A stretch of DNA of 50,597 bases. Source: JANMMJ01 sp964543235. Lineage in GTDB: Bacteria > Pseudomonadota > Alphaproteobacteria > Rhizobiales > Aestuariivirgaceae. The stretch covers positions 1 to 50,597 of the forward strand of contig CAZIXE010000026.1 of the NCBI GenBank assembly GCA_964543235.1, given 5' to 3'. Position 1 is the stretch's first letter; every line of letters starts with the position of its first letter. Below the pieces are notes generated by a model that was given only the letters and a program-made list of their open reading frames with translations, did not search any database and was not told where the DNA came from. The position numbers were made by a program, and so were the translations under genes. Positions 25,694 through 33,242 of this stretch are shown piece by piece.

Positions 25694-26623
25694 ATGCCGA
25701 CGCGGCGCAGTTTGCTTCTTGGCTCGGCGGTATCCGCTGCGATGGCGCCCGAGGCTGGCGCCGGGGCGCCGCTTGCACTGTCTGAATTCGCCCCGGGCAT
25801 CCACGTCCATATTCCAAAGCCGGCACTGGTCGCAGCCGCCAATCAGGGCGACATCGCCAATCTCGCTGTAATCATCGGTCATGAGGCCTGTTTGGCTGTC
25901 GACAGCGGCGGCAGTCCCGAGGTTGGGCGACGGTTCCGTGCAGCGATCGCCTCCGTGACGGACAAACCGGTGCGTTATGTGGTGAACACCCACACCCATC
26001 CCGACCACCTCTTCGGCAATCAGGCTTTTCTTGGCGATTCGCCAATCATTCTCGGGCATCGCAATCTTCCCCGGGCCTTGGCCTCGAGGATGGACCACTA
26101 CCTTACATCGTTTCGCACGCAGCTCGGCCCGGAACTCATGGCCGGCTTCGAGTTCGTCATGCCCACGCAACTGATCGAAGCCGAGGCCGCGATTGATCTC
26201 GGCGGCCGCAGGATTGAGCTGACCGCCTGGCCGCCGGCACATACCGATTGTGACCTGACCGTATTCGACGAAACGACCCGGACATTGTTCACCGGAGATC
26301 TCGTCTTTCGCCGACATGTGCCGGTCCTCGACGGCTCCCTGCGTGGTTGGCTTGAAGTGATGGACGCCCTGGTGGCCTACAAGGCTCTGCGGGCAGTGCC
26401 CGGCCACGGTCCGCCTGATACCGAGTGGCCGCGATCGCTTGAGGCTCAGCGGGACTACTTTCGGGCTCTCGCGGATGATTTGCGCGGGGCCATCAGGCGC
26501 GGCACGCCGCTTGGCCAATCGATCGAGACCGCTGCCTCGGGCGAGCGAGGGAAATGGGAGCTCTTCGACGCGTATAACGGCCGCAATGCCAGCCAGGCCT
26601 ACCGGGAACTGGAATGGGAGTAG
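25694..26623 (+). CDS. Quinoprotein relay system zinc metallohydrolase (SoxH-related, type 2)
   Basis: A 309-residue metallo-beta-lactamase-fold protein with a twin-arginine-like leader (MPTRRSLLLGSAVSAAM). The zinc motif VNTHTHPDHLFGNQ gives His100, His102, Asp104 and His105; further metal ligands are in AHTDCDLTV and FTGDLVF, and a late histidine in VPGHGPP. It matches the SoxH-related hydrolases that occur with a SoxYZ-like carrier beside PQQ dehydrogenases. The carrier gene follows 80 bases downstream. The presumed role is hydrolysis of a group bound to the carrier cysteine; the real substrate is unknown. ATG at 25694 has a purine-rich ribosome site six bases upstream. Confidence 0.88.
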   Translation: MPTRRSLLLGSAVSAAMAPEAGAGAPLALSEFAPGIHVHIPKPALVAAANQGDIANLAVIIGHEACLAVDSGGSPEVGRRFRAAIASVTDKPVRYVVNTHTHPDHLFGNQAFLGDSPIILGHRNLPRALASRMDHYLTSFRTQLGPELMAGFEFVMPTQLIEAEAAIDLGGRRIELTAWPPAHTDCDLTVFDETTRTLFTGDLVFRRHVPVLDGSLRGWLEVMDALVAYKALRAVPGHGPPDTEWPRSLEAQRDYFRALADDLRGAIRRGTPLGQSIETAASGERGKWELFDAYNGRNASQAYRELEWE

Positions 26624-26703
26624 CACGAATTGACGCGCCGCAATTGGGCATGGCAGGCTGCTGTGCTAGTTTCTCTTCTGATGCGCACTGAAAGGACTTG
26701 CAG

Positions 26704-27531
26704 ATGACCCTGATCTCGCGCCGCCATGCCCTGTTGCTGGGCTCGGCCCTGCCGGCAACTCTGTCACGCGCAGGCCGGGCGGCCGCGTCACAGACTGATG
26801 ATCCTTGGCCGGGACTCGTGACCGACGTCTTCGCTGACCGGCCGATGCAACAGACCGAAACTGTTGTCTCAATGGACGTACCCTATCGCTCCCTTGATGC
26901 AGCCCTCACACCATTGACGCTGACGCTGGCAGCGCCGCTCAACGATCCGATCGACCGTGTGACTCTGGTCATCGACAGAAACCCGGCTCCTGTCGCGGCG
27001 GTCTTCAGGCTTGGCGCCGAAGCCGGTGTCAGCCGTATCGAAACCCGGGTCCGCGTGAACGAGAATACCGCCATTCACGCTGTGGCCGAGACCGCGGGCG
27101 GCAGACTCTTCGTGACGGAGAGATTCGTGAAGGCTGCGGGCGGCTGTTCGGCACCTGCCATCAAGAGCCAGGACGAAGCCATGGCGAGCCTTGGTAGAAT
27201 GAAGCTGCGCCAGTTTGAAGCGCCGGTCGCCGAGAGTGCGCCGCGTGAAGTGCAGTTGCTGATCCGGCATCCCAACAATTCAGGCTTCCAGGTGGATCAG
27301 GTCACCCACTACTATATCCCGGCGCGCTTCGTGAGCGACATCAAGCTCTATCAGGGAGATGACTTGATCGTGGCGGTTGAGGGAGGCATTTCCCTCTCCG
27401 AGGATCCAAGTTTGCGGCTCACCTTCCGCCATAACGGCGCAAAGACGTTCCGGGCAGAGATTGTCGATACCGAGCAGGCCGCTTTTGCCGAAAGCTGGGA
27501 CGCAGTTCCGCCCGGCAGTCCCGGCACCTGA
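26704..27531 (+). CDS. Quinoprotein dehydrogenase-associated SoxYZ-like fused carrier protein
   Basis: A 275-residue exported protein with an RR-containing leader (MTLISRRHALLLGSALP). The N-terminal half resembles SoxY and ends in KAAGGCSAP, where Cys148, the only cysteine in the protein, would be the swinging-arm attachment site; the C-terminal half (residues about 170-265, RREVQ-like strands to RAEIVDTEQA) resembles SoxZ. In sulfur oxidation SoxY and SoxZ are separate proteins; fused versions occur near PQQ dehydrogenases and have no proven substrate. I chose ATG at 26704 (AAAGGA upstream). Its TGA abuts the stop of the convergent lutG gene with no spacer. Confidence 0.88.
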   Translation: MTLISRRHALLLGSALPATLSRAGRAAASQTDDPWPGLVTDVFADRPMQQTETVVSMDVPYRSLDAALTPLTLTLAAPLNDPIDRVTLVIDRNPAPVAAVFRLGAEAGVSRIETRVRVNENTAIHAVAETAGGRLFVTERFVKAAGGCSAPAIKSQDEAMASLGRMKLRQFEAPVAESAPREVQLLIRHPNNSGFQVDQVTHYYIPARFVSDIKLYQGDDLIVAVEGGISLSEDPSLRLTFRHNGAKTFRAEIVDTEQAAFAESWDAVPPGSPGT

Positions 27532-28140
27532 TCAGTTCAGCTGCTGTTGAATGGCCTTGGCCAGGGCGAAGAGCCGTTGCTCGATTATGACCGGTACTTC
27601 GCAGACGTAGGTGAGCGACTTGCGGCGGTCCTCGAAGATCCGGGTATTCCAGGTGAGTTCTTCGGTCAGGTCCTGGATTTCCGAAGCATCGGCGCCGGGG
27701 TCGGCCCGCTTGGCCGCCAGTGTTTCCTGTTCTCCGCGCAGTTTCTCGGCGAACTGCAATTGCTTGCGCCCGTAGCGCTCAATGCCGTCCATCACTGAGC
27801 CGCGCTCGCTGTTCAGTTTGTCGAAAAGCGCCAGAAACAACCCTTCGAGATGCTCGCGCCTGTTCTCAGTCAATGTGGAGGCATAGCTCTCGACAAGCTT
27901 GATGGCTTCGGGAAGCGGGAGGCGTCGCGCCGCCAGGCGTTCAGCAAGATCCGCAACGCGCTCATCCGATTTGAGGCGCGCTGCCGCCTCGCCCGGTGGA
28001 TCGATAGTCCAGACCGACGTCAGCGAAATCTGCGGCACCTTTCGCTGGACGCAGGGCCATGTCCCGCCACTCTCGGCCGCCGCCGCGGCCACCACCGCGA
28101 GAGCGCTGCACGGGACGATGAAGAGCAGGCGCCGGATCAT
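27532..28140 (-). CDS. lutG: LutG-like exported helical protein (unknown function)
   Basis: A 202-residue secreted protein, last gene of the lut-like operon. After a signal peptide (ALAVVAAAAAESGG) come a Cys in TWPCVQRKVPQISL, long charged helices with heptad character (residues about 60-180) and a second Cys in LTYVCEVPV. The two cysteines could pair across the helical bundle. The fold and function are unknown to me. Assignment as LutG rests on its place after the permease in the order lutABCDEFG. The start overlaps the permease stop (ATGA). Confidence 0.72.
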   Translation of the reverse strand: MIRRLLFIVPCSALAVVAAAAAESGGTWPCVQRKVPQISLTSVWTIDPPGEAAARLKSDERVADLAERLAARRLPLPEAIKLVESYASTLTENRREHLEGLFLALFDKLNSERGSVMDGIERYGRKQLQFAEKLRGEQETLAAKRADPGADASEIQDLTEELTWNTRIFEDRRKSLTYVCEVPVIIEQRLFALAKAIQQQLN

Positions 28141-28988
28141 GCGTTCCCCGGTCCGCCCCGCCGGGCCATGAAGCCCCGCGTCGGATCATAGGCGTAAACG
28201 GCTGCCGCCATGAACGCAACTGTGCAACTGGCGACAATGGCAAGAGCGATGAAACTCACCTTGCCGTAGAACGCAAAGCGTATCAGTTCCACGGCGTGGG
28301 TGAAGGGGTTGAGATTACAGATCTGATAGAGCAGGGGGCTCGATTCCCTGACGCGCCACAGGGGATACAGCGCCGACGAGGCGAAGAACATTGGAAAGAT
28401 AACGAAGTTCATAACCCCCGCAAAATTCTCAAGTTGCTTGATCATCGATGACAGCAGCATGCCGATTGATCCAAGCATCAGGCCCGACAGGATGAGGGCG
28501 GGCAGAATCGCGAAGTACCCGACCAGGGGCGCCCTGACTTCCCAGAACCAGGCAACCGCCAGATAGACATAGACTTGCAGCAATGAGATCGCCACGCCGG
28601 CGGACAGTTTGGACAGCAGCAGATACCAGCGCGGCAGCGGACTGACGAGCAGCGTTCGCATGTTGCCCGTTTCCCTGTCATAGACCATGGCCAGCGACGT
28701 CTGCATGCCGTTGAAGAGTTGGATCATCGCCACCAGGCCTGGTGTAATGTAGACTTCGTAAAGCACATAGGTCTGATAGGGTGGGATGATGGATACGCCG
28801 AGCACCTGTCGGAACCCGGCCGCAAAGATGAAGAGCCAGAGGAGTGGCCGCACCAGGGCGGATATGAATCGCTCGCGTTGATGGAGGAAGCGCAGTGTCT
28901 CGCGCCATACGATGCCGGAGAAGCAGATCAGATATTCGCGCGCCGAGAATCCTTCGCGTTCCGGTTCAGCGAAAGAGGCCGCCGTCAT
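28137..28988 (-). CDS. lutF: ABC-2 type transporter permease (LutF-like)
   Basis: A 283-residue membrane protein with six predicted helices and the ABC-2 pattern (FLHQRERFISALVRPLLWLF near the N-terminus, then NPFTHAVELIRFAFYGK near the C-terminus). The family is the permease long noted beside PQQ-dependent alcohol oxidation genes; in Methylorubrum the corresponding gene is lutF of the lanthanide cluster. ABC-2 permeases are more often exporters than importers, which leaves the direction and cargo open. It overlaps both lutE and lutG by four bases. Confidence 0.85.
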   Translation of the reverse strand: MTAASFAEPEREGFSAREYLICFSGIVWRETLRFLHQRERFISALVRPLLWLFIFAAGFRQVLGVSIIPPYQTYVLYEVYITPGLVAMIQLFNGMQTSLAMVYDRETGNMRTLLVSPLPRWYLLLSKLSAGVAISLLQVYVYLAVAWFWEVRAPLVGYFAILPALILSGLMLGSIGMLLSSMIKQLENFAGVMNFVIFPMFFASSALYPLWRVRESSPLLYQICNLNPFTHAVELIRFAFYGKVSFIALAIVASCTVAFMAAAVYAYDPTRGFMARRGGPGNA

Positions 28989-29752
28989 GCTGCTTCCGTG
29001 CGGCTGACCGCGCGCACTGGCCCCGTGAGCTTGGCGAAAGCGCCGCGGATGTCCTCGGATCCGGCCTGGTTGATGACAGCGGCAACCGGCCCCTTGGCAA
29101 GGAGTCTGCCATTGTGGAGGACCAGGATTTCATCGGCGGGCGACACCTCGTCAATGAGATGTGTCGCCCAAAGCACCCCGATGCGCTCTTCCTCAACCAG
29201 CCGCCGGACATGGGTCTCGAGATCCGCCCGGGACTTGATGTCGAGCCCGATCGTCGGTTCGTCCAGCAGCAGCAAACGCGGCCGGTGCAGCAGTGACCTG
29301 GCAATCTCGACCCGCCGCATCTGGCCACCCGACAGGTTGCGGACTTTCTCGCGGGCGCGCTCGGCAAGGTCGAAACGACTCAACAGCTGCTCGGCCCGGC
29401 GGCGACCTTCCCTGACACCGATGCCATGCAGAGACGCATGGTAGGACAGATTCTGCATCACTGACAGGTCGAGGTCGAGCGTCCGGCTTTGAAACACCAC
29501 GCCAAGCCGCCGCAGCGCTTCACCGGGCTGCCGCCTGATTTCATGCCCGAAGACGGATATGTGGCCGGCGCGTGTATCGTACAGGCGCGTGATCAGTGCA
29601 AAAAGCGTCGACTTTCCTGCGCCGTTGAGGCCCAGCAGCACCGTGAACGTGCCCTGCGGAATGGAGAAGGACACATCGTCCAACGCCTTGCGCTCACCAT
29701 AGCTGTGGCTGATATGCGCAACCTCCAGCGCCAGCCGCTCGTCACTTGTCAT
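28985..29752 (-). CDS. lutE: ABC transporter ATP-binding protein (LutE-like)
   Basis: A 255-residue ATPase with Walker A LGLNGAGKSTLFA, Q loop VVFQSRTLD, signature NLSGGQMRRVEIARSL, Walker B LLLLDEPTIGLD and H loop LWATHLIDE. It pairs with the ABC-2 permease encoded directly after it, overlapping by four bases. This is the PQQ-linked ABC ATPase family that corresponds to lutE in Methylorubrum. The ATG at 29752 is preceded by eight bases after lutD; the longer frame upstream has no support. Confidence 0.88.
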   Translation of the reverse strand: MTSDERLALEVAHISHSYGERKALDDVSFSIPQGTFTVLLGLNGAGKSTLFALITRLYDTRAGHISVFGHEIRRQPGEALRRLGVVFQSRTLDLDLSVMQNLSYHASLHGIGVREGRRRAEQLLSRFDLAERAREKVRNLSGGQMRRVEIARSLLHRPRLLLLDEPTIGLDIKSRADLETHVRRLVEEERIGVLWATHLIDEVSPADEILVLHNGRLLAKGPVAAVINQAGSEDIRGAFAKLTGPVRAVSRTEAA

Positions 29753-29760
29753 CACTTTCC

Positions 29761-30027
29761 CTATCCGGCAACGGCCTCCCTCGCATCCTCGATTGCCTCG
29801 AAGCACTCCTCGAACTCCTGCTCCTGGGCCTCCCGTTCCGCATCAGTCAGGAGCTTGTTGAGCTTCTCGAGGACCTCCGCGGGTGGGTTCTTTGCGATTT
29901 CCGATCTGATCATGTCAATGCCGGCAGTGCAATCGGCGGCATCATCGGCAAGTGCCACCGTGCCGAAGATCGCGACCGCAAGCCCAAGCCATATTGGCAG
30001 TAACCGCATGCGTTTGCGCCTGCTCAT
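29761..30027 (-). CDS. lutD: Small acidic periplasmic protein, LutD/LanD-like candidate lanthanide-binding protein
   Basis: An 88-residue precursor with a basic start and signal peptide (MSRRKRMRLLPIWLGL, cleavage near ALA-DD). The mature 61 residues contain 18 Asp or Glu against six Lys or Arg and only two cysteines (Cys33, Cys75); they should form a helical hairpin with the acidic stretch EREAQEQEFEECFEAIED. In Methylorubrum the gene at this place in the cluster encodes LanD, a lanthanide chaperone unrelated to lanmodulin. No EF-hand motif is present here. The metal-binding role is inferred from position, size and charge; sequence identity with LanD was not tested. ATGA overlap with lutC, eight bases before lutE. 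Confidence 0.72.
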   Translation of the reverse strand: MSRRKRMRLLPIWLGLAVAIFGTVALADDAADCTAGIDMIRSEIAKNPPAEVLEKLNKLLTDAEREAQEQEFEECFEAIEDAREAVAG

Positions 30028-30455
30028 TTGATGACAATCTTTCCCGTCATCCCCTTGTCTTCAAGACCCTCGACCCACCACTCGTATTCTCCGGGCCGGA
30101 CGGTAGAGAATTGCACCAGCATGGTGCCCTTTCCGTCGAACTCGAGCCACGCAGGCGCTCCGTTCATGTGGACCTCGAGGTCGCCGATGACGATTTGGTT
30201 CATCCACACATTCCTGAAAAGTGAACTATGCAGCTTGTATTCGAGATTGCCATTGGATGTGATTGGCCAGCGGTAACCCTGGCCCGGAATGAGTTCGAAG
30301 TCCTTCTGGCTGACTTCATAGGGGCTGGCGTCACTGCCGAGCCTGAGTTCGGGGATTTTCTGGCTGGCCCGGGTCTGGGCCTGCACCTGAGCTGCGGCCA
30401 GAATCATGGCAACCGAAGCAGTCAGCGCGATCTTGATCAAGATTCGTCCTCCCAT
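30024..30455 (-). CDS. lutC: LutC-like exported cupredoxin-like protein
   Basis: A 143-residue exported protein with a signal peptide (ALTASVAMILAAAQVQAQ) and a beta-rich mature domain ending in RPGEYEWWVEGLEDKGMTGK, a cupredoxin-like C-terminal strand pair. It has no cysteine and only one histidine, so a normal copper site is not possible. Start: ATG at 30455 overlaps the lutB stop as TGATG, but the ribosome-site-like GGGAGGA lies inside its first codons and fits a TTG start at 30440; either leaves a full signal peptide. Its place matches lutC. Confidence 0.75.
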   Translation of the reverse strand: MGGRILIKIALTASVAMILAAAQVQAQTRASQKIPELRLGSDASPYEVSQKDFELIPGQGYRWPITSNGNLEYKLHSSLFRNVWMNQIVIGDLEVHMNGAPAWLEFDGKGTMLVQFSTVRPGEYEWWVEGLEDKGMTGKIVIK

Positions 30456-31429
30456 CAGTTTGGAGACACCGCCACGCCCCAGGGTTGCTCGCCAACCTGG
30501 ATTGATTTGATCGGCTCGAGATTCTCGACGTCGATCACCGTGATGTCGTTTGAAATGCCGTTTGTCGAGAAGATGTATTTTTCATCGGGCGAGAATGCCA
30601 ACTGCCACACGCGCTGCCCGACCAGAAGATACTTCTCCACCTCGTAGGTCTCGCCATTGACGACGGCAACCCGATTTGCCGGGCCGAGTGCGACGAACAC
30701 CTTTTTCCCGTCCTTGGTGATGCGAACCCCGACCGGCTGCAGCGCCTCCTTCGCCAGCCCCGGCACATCAAACTCGATCTTCCTGACGATTTCCTTGGTC
30801 GCTACATCAATGACGCTCACCGTGCCGCCGATTTCGGCTGAAACCCATACCTGCGATCCGTCACTCTTGAACTCCGCAAAACGCGGGCGCGCATCTACCA
30901 GCACATTGTCTGTGATTTCGTGCGTATCGGCGTCGATAAAATGCGCCATGTTGGTGGTTTCCGACGTGTTCACGATGATCTTCCCGTCGGGGCTGACTCC
31001 CATCCCCTCGGGCTCGACACCCACGGGGATCTCGGCAATCACATTGTGCCCTTCCATGTCGATGACGGTGACGAGGTTGTCGTCTTCATTGGCGACGTAG
31101 AGATGGGAACCCGATGGTGCCAGTACGAAGAGCTCAGGGTCCGGCCCCGACGGCAGTGTGCCGAGGCGCTCGTAGGTCTTGCTGTCGAATATCTCGATTG
31201 TATCGTCGTCCGAAGCGCATACGAGAATGTGTTTTCCGTCATGCGTCACCAGAATTCCGCGGGGCCGCTGTCCGCTCTTGATGGTGTTGATGACTTCAAA
31301 GTTTGCCGAATCGATCACCGTGATCGAGTTGCCCTTTTCGTTCGAGACATAGATCATGTAGGCATTGACCGGAGTGGCACCCGCCGCGATGGCGGCTCCA
31401 ACTAGCAGGCTCGTCAGCAGTCGTCGCAT
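30455..31429 (-). CDS. lutB: LutB-like periplasmic YVTN beta-propeller protein
   Basis: A 324-residue exported beta-propeller. A signal peptide (LLVGAAIAAGATPVNAY) precedes at least seven blades with repeated units such as IYVSNEKGNSITVID, LYVANEDDNLVTVID and IFSTNGISNDITVID. It matches the YVTN-repeat protein linked to PQQ ABC systems and sits where lutB does in Methylorubrum. Asp and Asn residues between blades could bind metal, but no defined site can be named. ATG at 31429 has CGGAG upstream; a TTG at 31435 is less likely. Confidence 0.87.
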   Translation of the reverse strand: MRRLLTSLLVGAAIAAGATPVNAYMIYVSNEKGNSITVIDSANFEVINTIKSGQRPRGILVTHDGKHILVCASDDDTIEIFDSKTYERLGTLPSGPDPELFVLAPSGSHLYVANEDDNLVTVIDMEGHNVIAEIPVGVEPEGMGVSPDGKIIVNTSETTNMAHFIDADTHEITDNVLVDARPRFAEFKSDGSQVWVSAEIGGTVSVIDVATKEIVRKIEFDVPGLAKEALQPVGVRITKDGKKVFVALGPANRVAVVNGETYEVEKYLLVGQRVWQLAFSPDEKYIFSTNGISNDITVIDVENLEPIKSIQVGEQPWGVAVSPN

Positions 31430-31440
31430 TCCCAACTCCG

Positions 31441-32649
31441 TCAGTTCAGTTTGCAGGAGGTCTCGGGTTCGTCGATGCCGAGCGTATCGAGTTCCGAGAA
31501 CTGGTGCAGAAACCCTTCCTGCGGCGACACCGAAATCACGCCTTTGGGATCGGTGAGCAGCACGGGCTGGCGCAGCTGCCAGTTCCAGCGCCTGAAGGTG
31601 ACACGCTGACCCTTGAAGGCGGCGATCGAAAACTCCGGGGCCCGGATGAACTCGGCGATCCTTGCGGCGTCGCTTGACTTGGTGCGCGTTGCCGCCTCGC
31701 CGATGATGCGCACAGCCGTCCAGGCCTGGATGTCCTTGGGCAGCATGCGCCGGCCCGCGGCTTTCGCGAAGCGATTCTGGATCTGCGCGGCCCCCCAGAG
31801 TTCGTGGGCCGGATGCCAGCTCATGGGGATGAGGCCGGCTGACCCTGCAACGGGGCGTGGTTCCCAGGTTCGATATGGCAAGTACGTTGCGAAGACCTCG
31901 GACTCGTCGGCTGCAACGACGACATCGTGCTCTGGCGCACCCTGGGTGAAGACCGGGATCTGCCGTTGCACCTGCGCGACTCCGGAATCGGTTTGCCGGG
32001 CCCCGCCGGTATCCTCGAACTCCCGCTCCTCAACGATCTGCGCCCCGAACCGTGTTGCTGCCCGCCGCAGCGCTTCCGCCCACAGCGCATCCTCGGGGTG
32101 CGAACCATAGATCAAGAGCCAGCGGCGCCACTGCTTCCAGACCAGATACTGCGCCAGCCCGTCGGCGAGCATCGATCGCGTCGGCGCAGTGTGGTACACG
32201 TTGCTGCGGCAATCTTCTTCGCGAAGGGAGTCGTCTGTCGCTCCCACGTTGAAGACCAGGATTCCCTTCTCGCGCGCGGCATCTGCTACTTTCAGTACAG
32301 CGGTCGCCGGGATGTCAGTCAGAATGTACTGAATGCCGGCGTTGACCATGTCCTGGTAGGCCGGCAGGGGGTCTTCATCGGGTGCGAGCACCTGATCGGT
32401 CAGTGTAAAGTGCTGGTTGAGGAACTTGCCCGTCGTATTGTTGTCGTTGATGGCGACGGTGGCACCTGCGATCCCAAGGTTTTCCGGCGCCGCGTCAAGA
32501 ATGGAGATGGTCAGGCGGCCCCGTTCGAAGGCCCGGAGATAGCCGATCCGGATTTCCTGGCTCTCTTGCGCAAGGCTCTGACGACACTCCAGAGGCAGAC
32601 TCGCCACTACCAGGGCGGCTACGGCAATAATACGAAAGAAGAGACCCAT
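31441..32649 (-). CDS. lutA: ABC transporter substrate-binding protein (LutA-like, branched-chain type fold)
   Basis: A 402-residue periplasmic binding protein, first gene of the lut-like operon. A signal peptide (AVAALVVASLPLECRQSLAQ) leads into a type I binding-protein fold: IRIGYLRAFERGRLTI, GATVAINDNNTTGKFL and WLLIYGSHPEDALWAEALRR. It belongs to the binding proteins found with PQQ-dependent dehydrogenases and corresponds to lutA. Unusually for this fold it is paired with an ABC-2 permease rather than LivHM-type permeases, so it may sense or chaperone rather than feed import. It diverges from the gene at 32715 across 65 bases. Confidence 0.87.
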   Translation of the reverse strand: MGLFFRIIAVAALVVASLPLECRQSLAQESQEIRIGYLRAFERGRLTISILDAAPENLGIAGATVAINDNNTTGKFLNQHFTLTDQVLAPDEDPLPAYQDMVNAGIQYILTDIPATAVLKVADAAREKGILVFNVGATDDSLREEDCRSNVYHTAPTRSMLADGLAQYLVWKQWRRWLLIYGSHPEDALWAEALRRAATRFGAQIVEEREFEDTGGARQTDSGVAQVQRQIPVFTQGAPEHDVVVAADESEVFATYLPYRTWEPRPVAGSAGLIPMSWHPAHELWGAAQIQNRFAKAAGRRMLPKDIQAWTAVRIIGEAATRTKSSDAARIAEFIRAPEFSIAAFKGQRVTFRRWNWQLRQPVLLTDPKGVISVSPQEGFLHQFSELDTLGIDEPETSCKLN

Positions 32650-32714
32650 GAACTGCTCAAGAACCGGCTTGCATTGGCTTTTGGAACGGCGTTTGTTGCT
32701 AGGGGCGCTACGCT

Positions 32715-33242
32715 ATGACATTGATTGTGAACGACATGAGACCGATTAGTCACATTAAAATGTGTTTATTTTGCCTCGCCGGAGCGATATCGGCCGGCAA
32801 TGCGCTGGCCGCTCCACGGGCGGCGGTTTTTGAGTTCGAACTGATTGATTCAAGCTTGGACGGCGAGATCTATGGAACCACGGCTGAAGAGGCCAGACGC
32901 CTCGGGGAAATGGCGGCCCGCACCCGCGAGTTGCTGGTTTCCGAAGGGATATACGAGGTTGTAGACATCGCGCCGGTAGCAGAACAGGCGAAAAATTCCA
33001 ATCTGCAATCCTGCGGCATGTGTGATGCTCAGATGGCAAGGAAGCTCGGAGCTGACGTCGCCGTCACCGGAACTGTTCAGAAAGTGTCTAACCTCATACT
33101 CAACATCAATCTCTATGTCCGCGACGCCCAGACCAACAAGATGCTCGAGATCGGAAGTGTCGATATCAGGGGCAATACGGATGAGTCCTGGTTTCGCGGC
33201 CTGCGCTACCTGATCAGGAACCGGATGTTCAAGAAGCAATGA
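32715..33242 (+). CDS. DUF3280 (DUF2380-like) exported protein
   Basis: A 175-residue protein of a secreted family of unknown function. A hydrophobic segment (MCLFCLAGAISAGNALAAP) is the likely signal peptide. The mature part contains FEFELIDSSLDGE, a Cys pair in LQSCGMCDAQMARKLGAD and GTVQKVSNLILNINLYVRD, typical of the DUF3280 group. Several starts are possible (32715, 32736 or the ATG directly before CLFC); 32715 has a modest AGGGG upstream. It diverges from lutA but overlaps the next gene, of cofactor synthesis, by ATGA, so it may link the two systems or simply be carried by the operon. Confidence 0.82.
   Translation: MTLIVNDMRPISHIKMCLFCLAGAISAGNALAAPRAAVFEFELIDSSLDGEIYGTTAEEARRLGEMAARTRELLVSEGIYEVVDIAPVAEQAKNSNLQSCGMCDAQMARKLGADVAVTGTVQKVSNLILNINLYVRDAQTNKMLEIGSVDIRGNTDESWFRGLRYLIRNRMFKKQ

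Noticed and set aside
29761..30027. Calling the small acidic protein lanmodulin
   Set aside because: No EF-hand loops are present; size and operon position match LutD/LanD instead.
30024..30455. A copper-binding function for the cupredoxin-like protein
   Set aside because: There is no cysteine and only one histidine, so a type 1 copper site cannot form.
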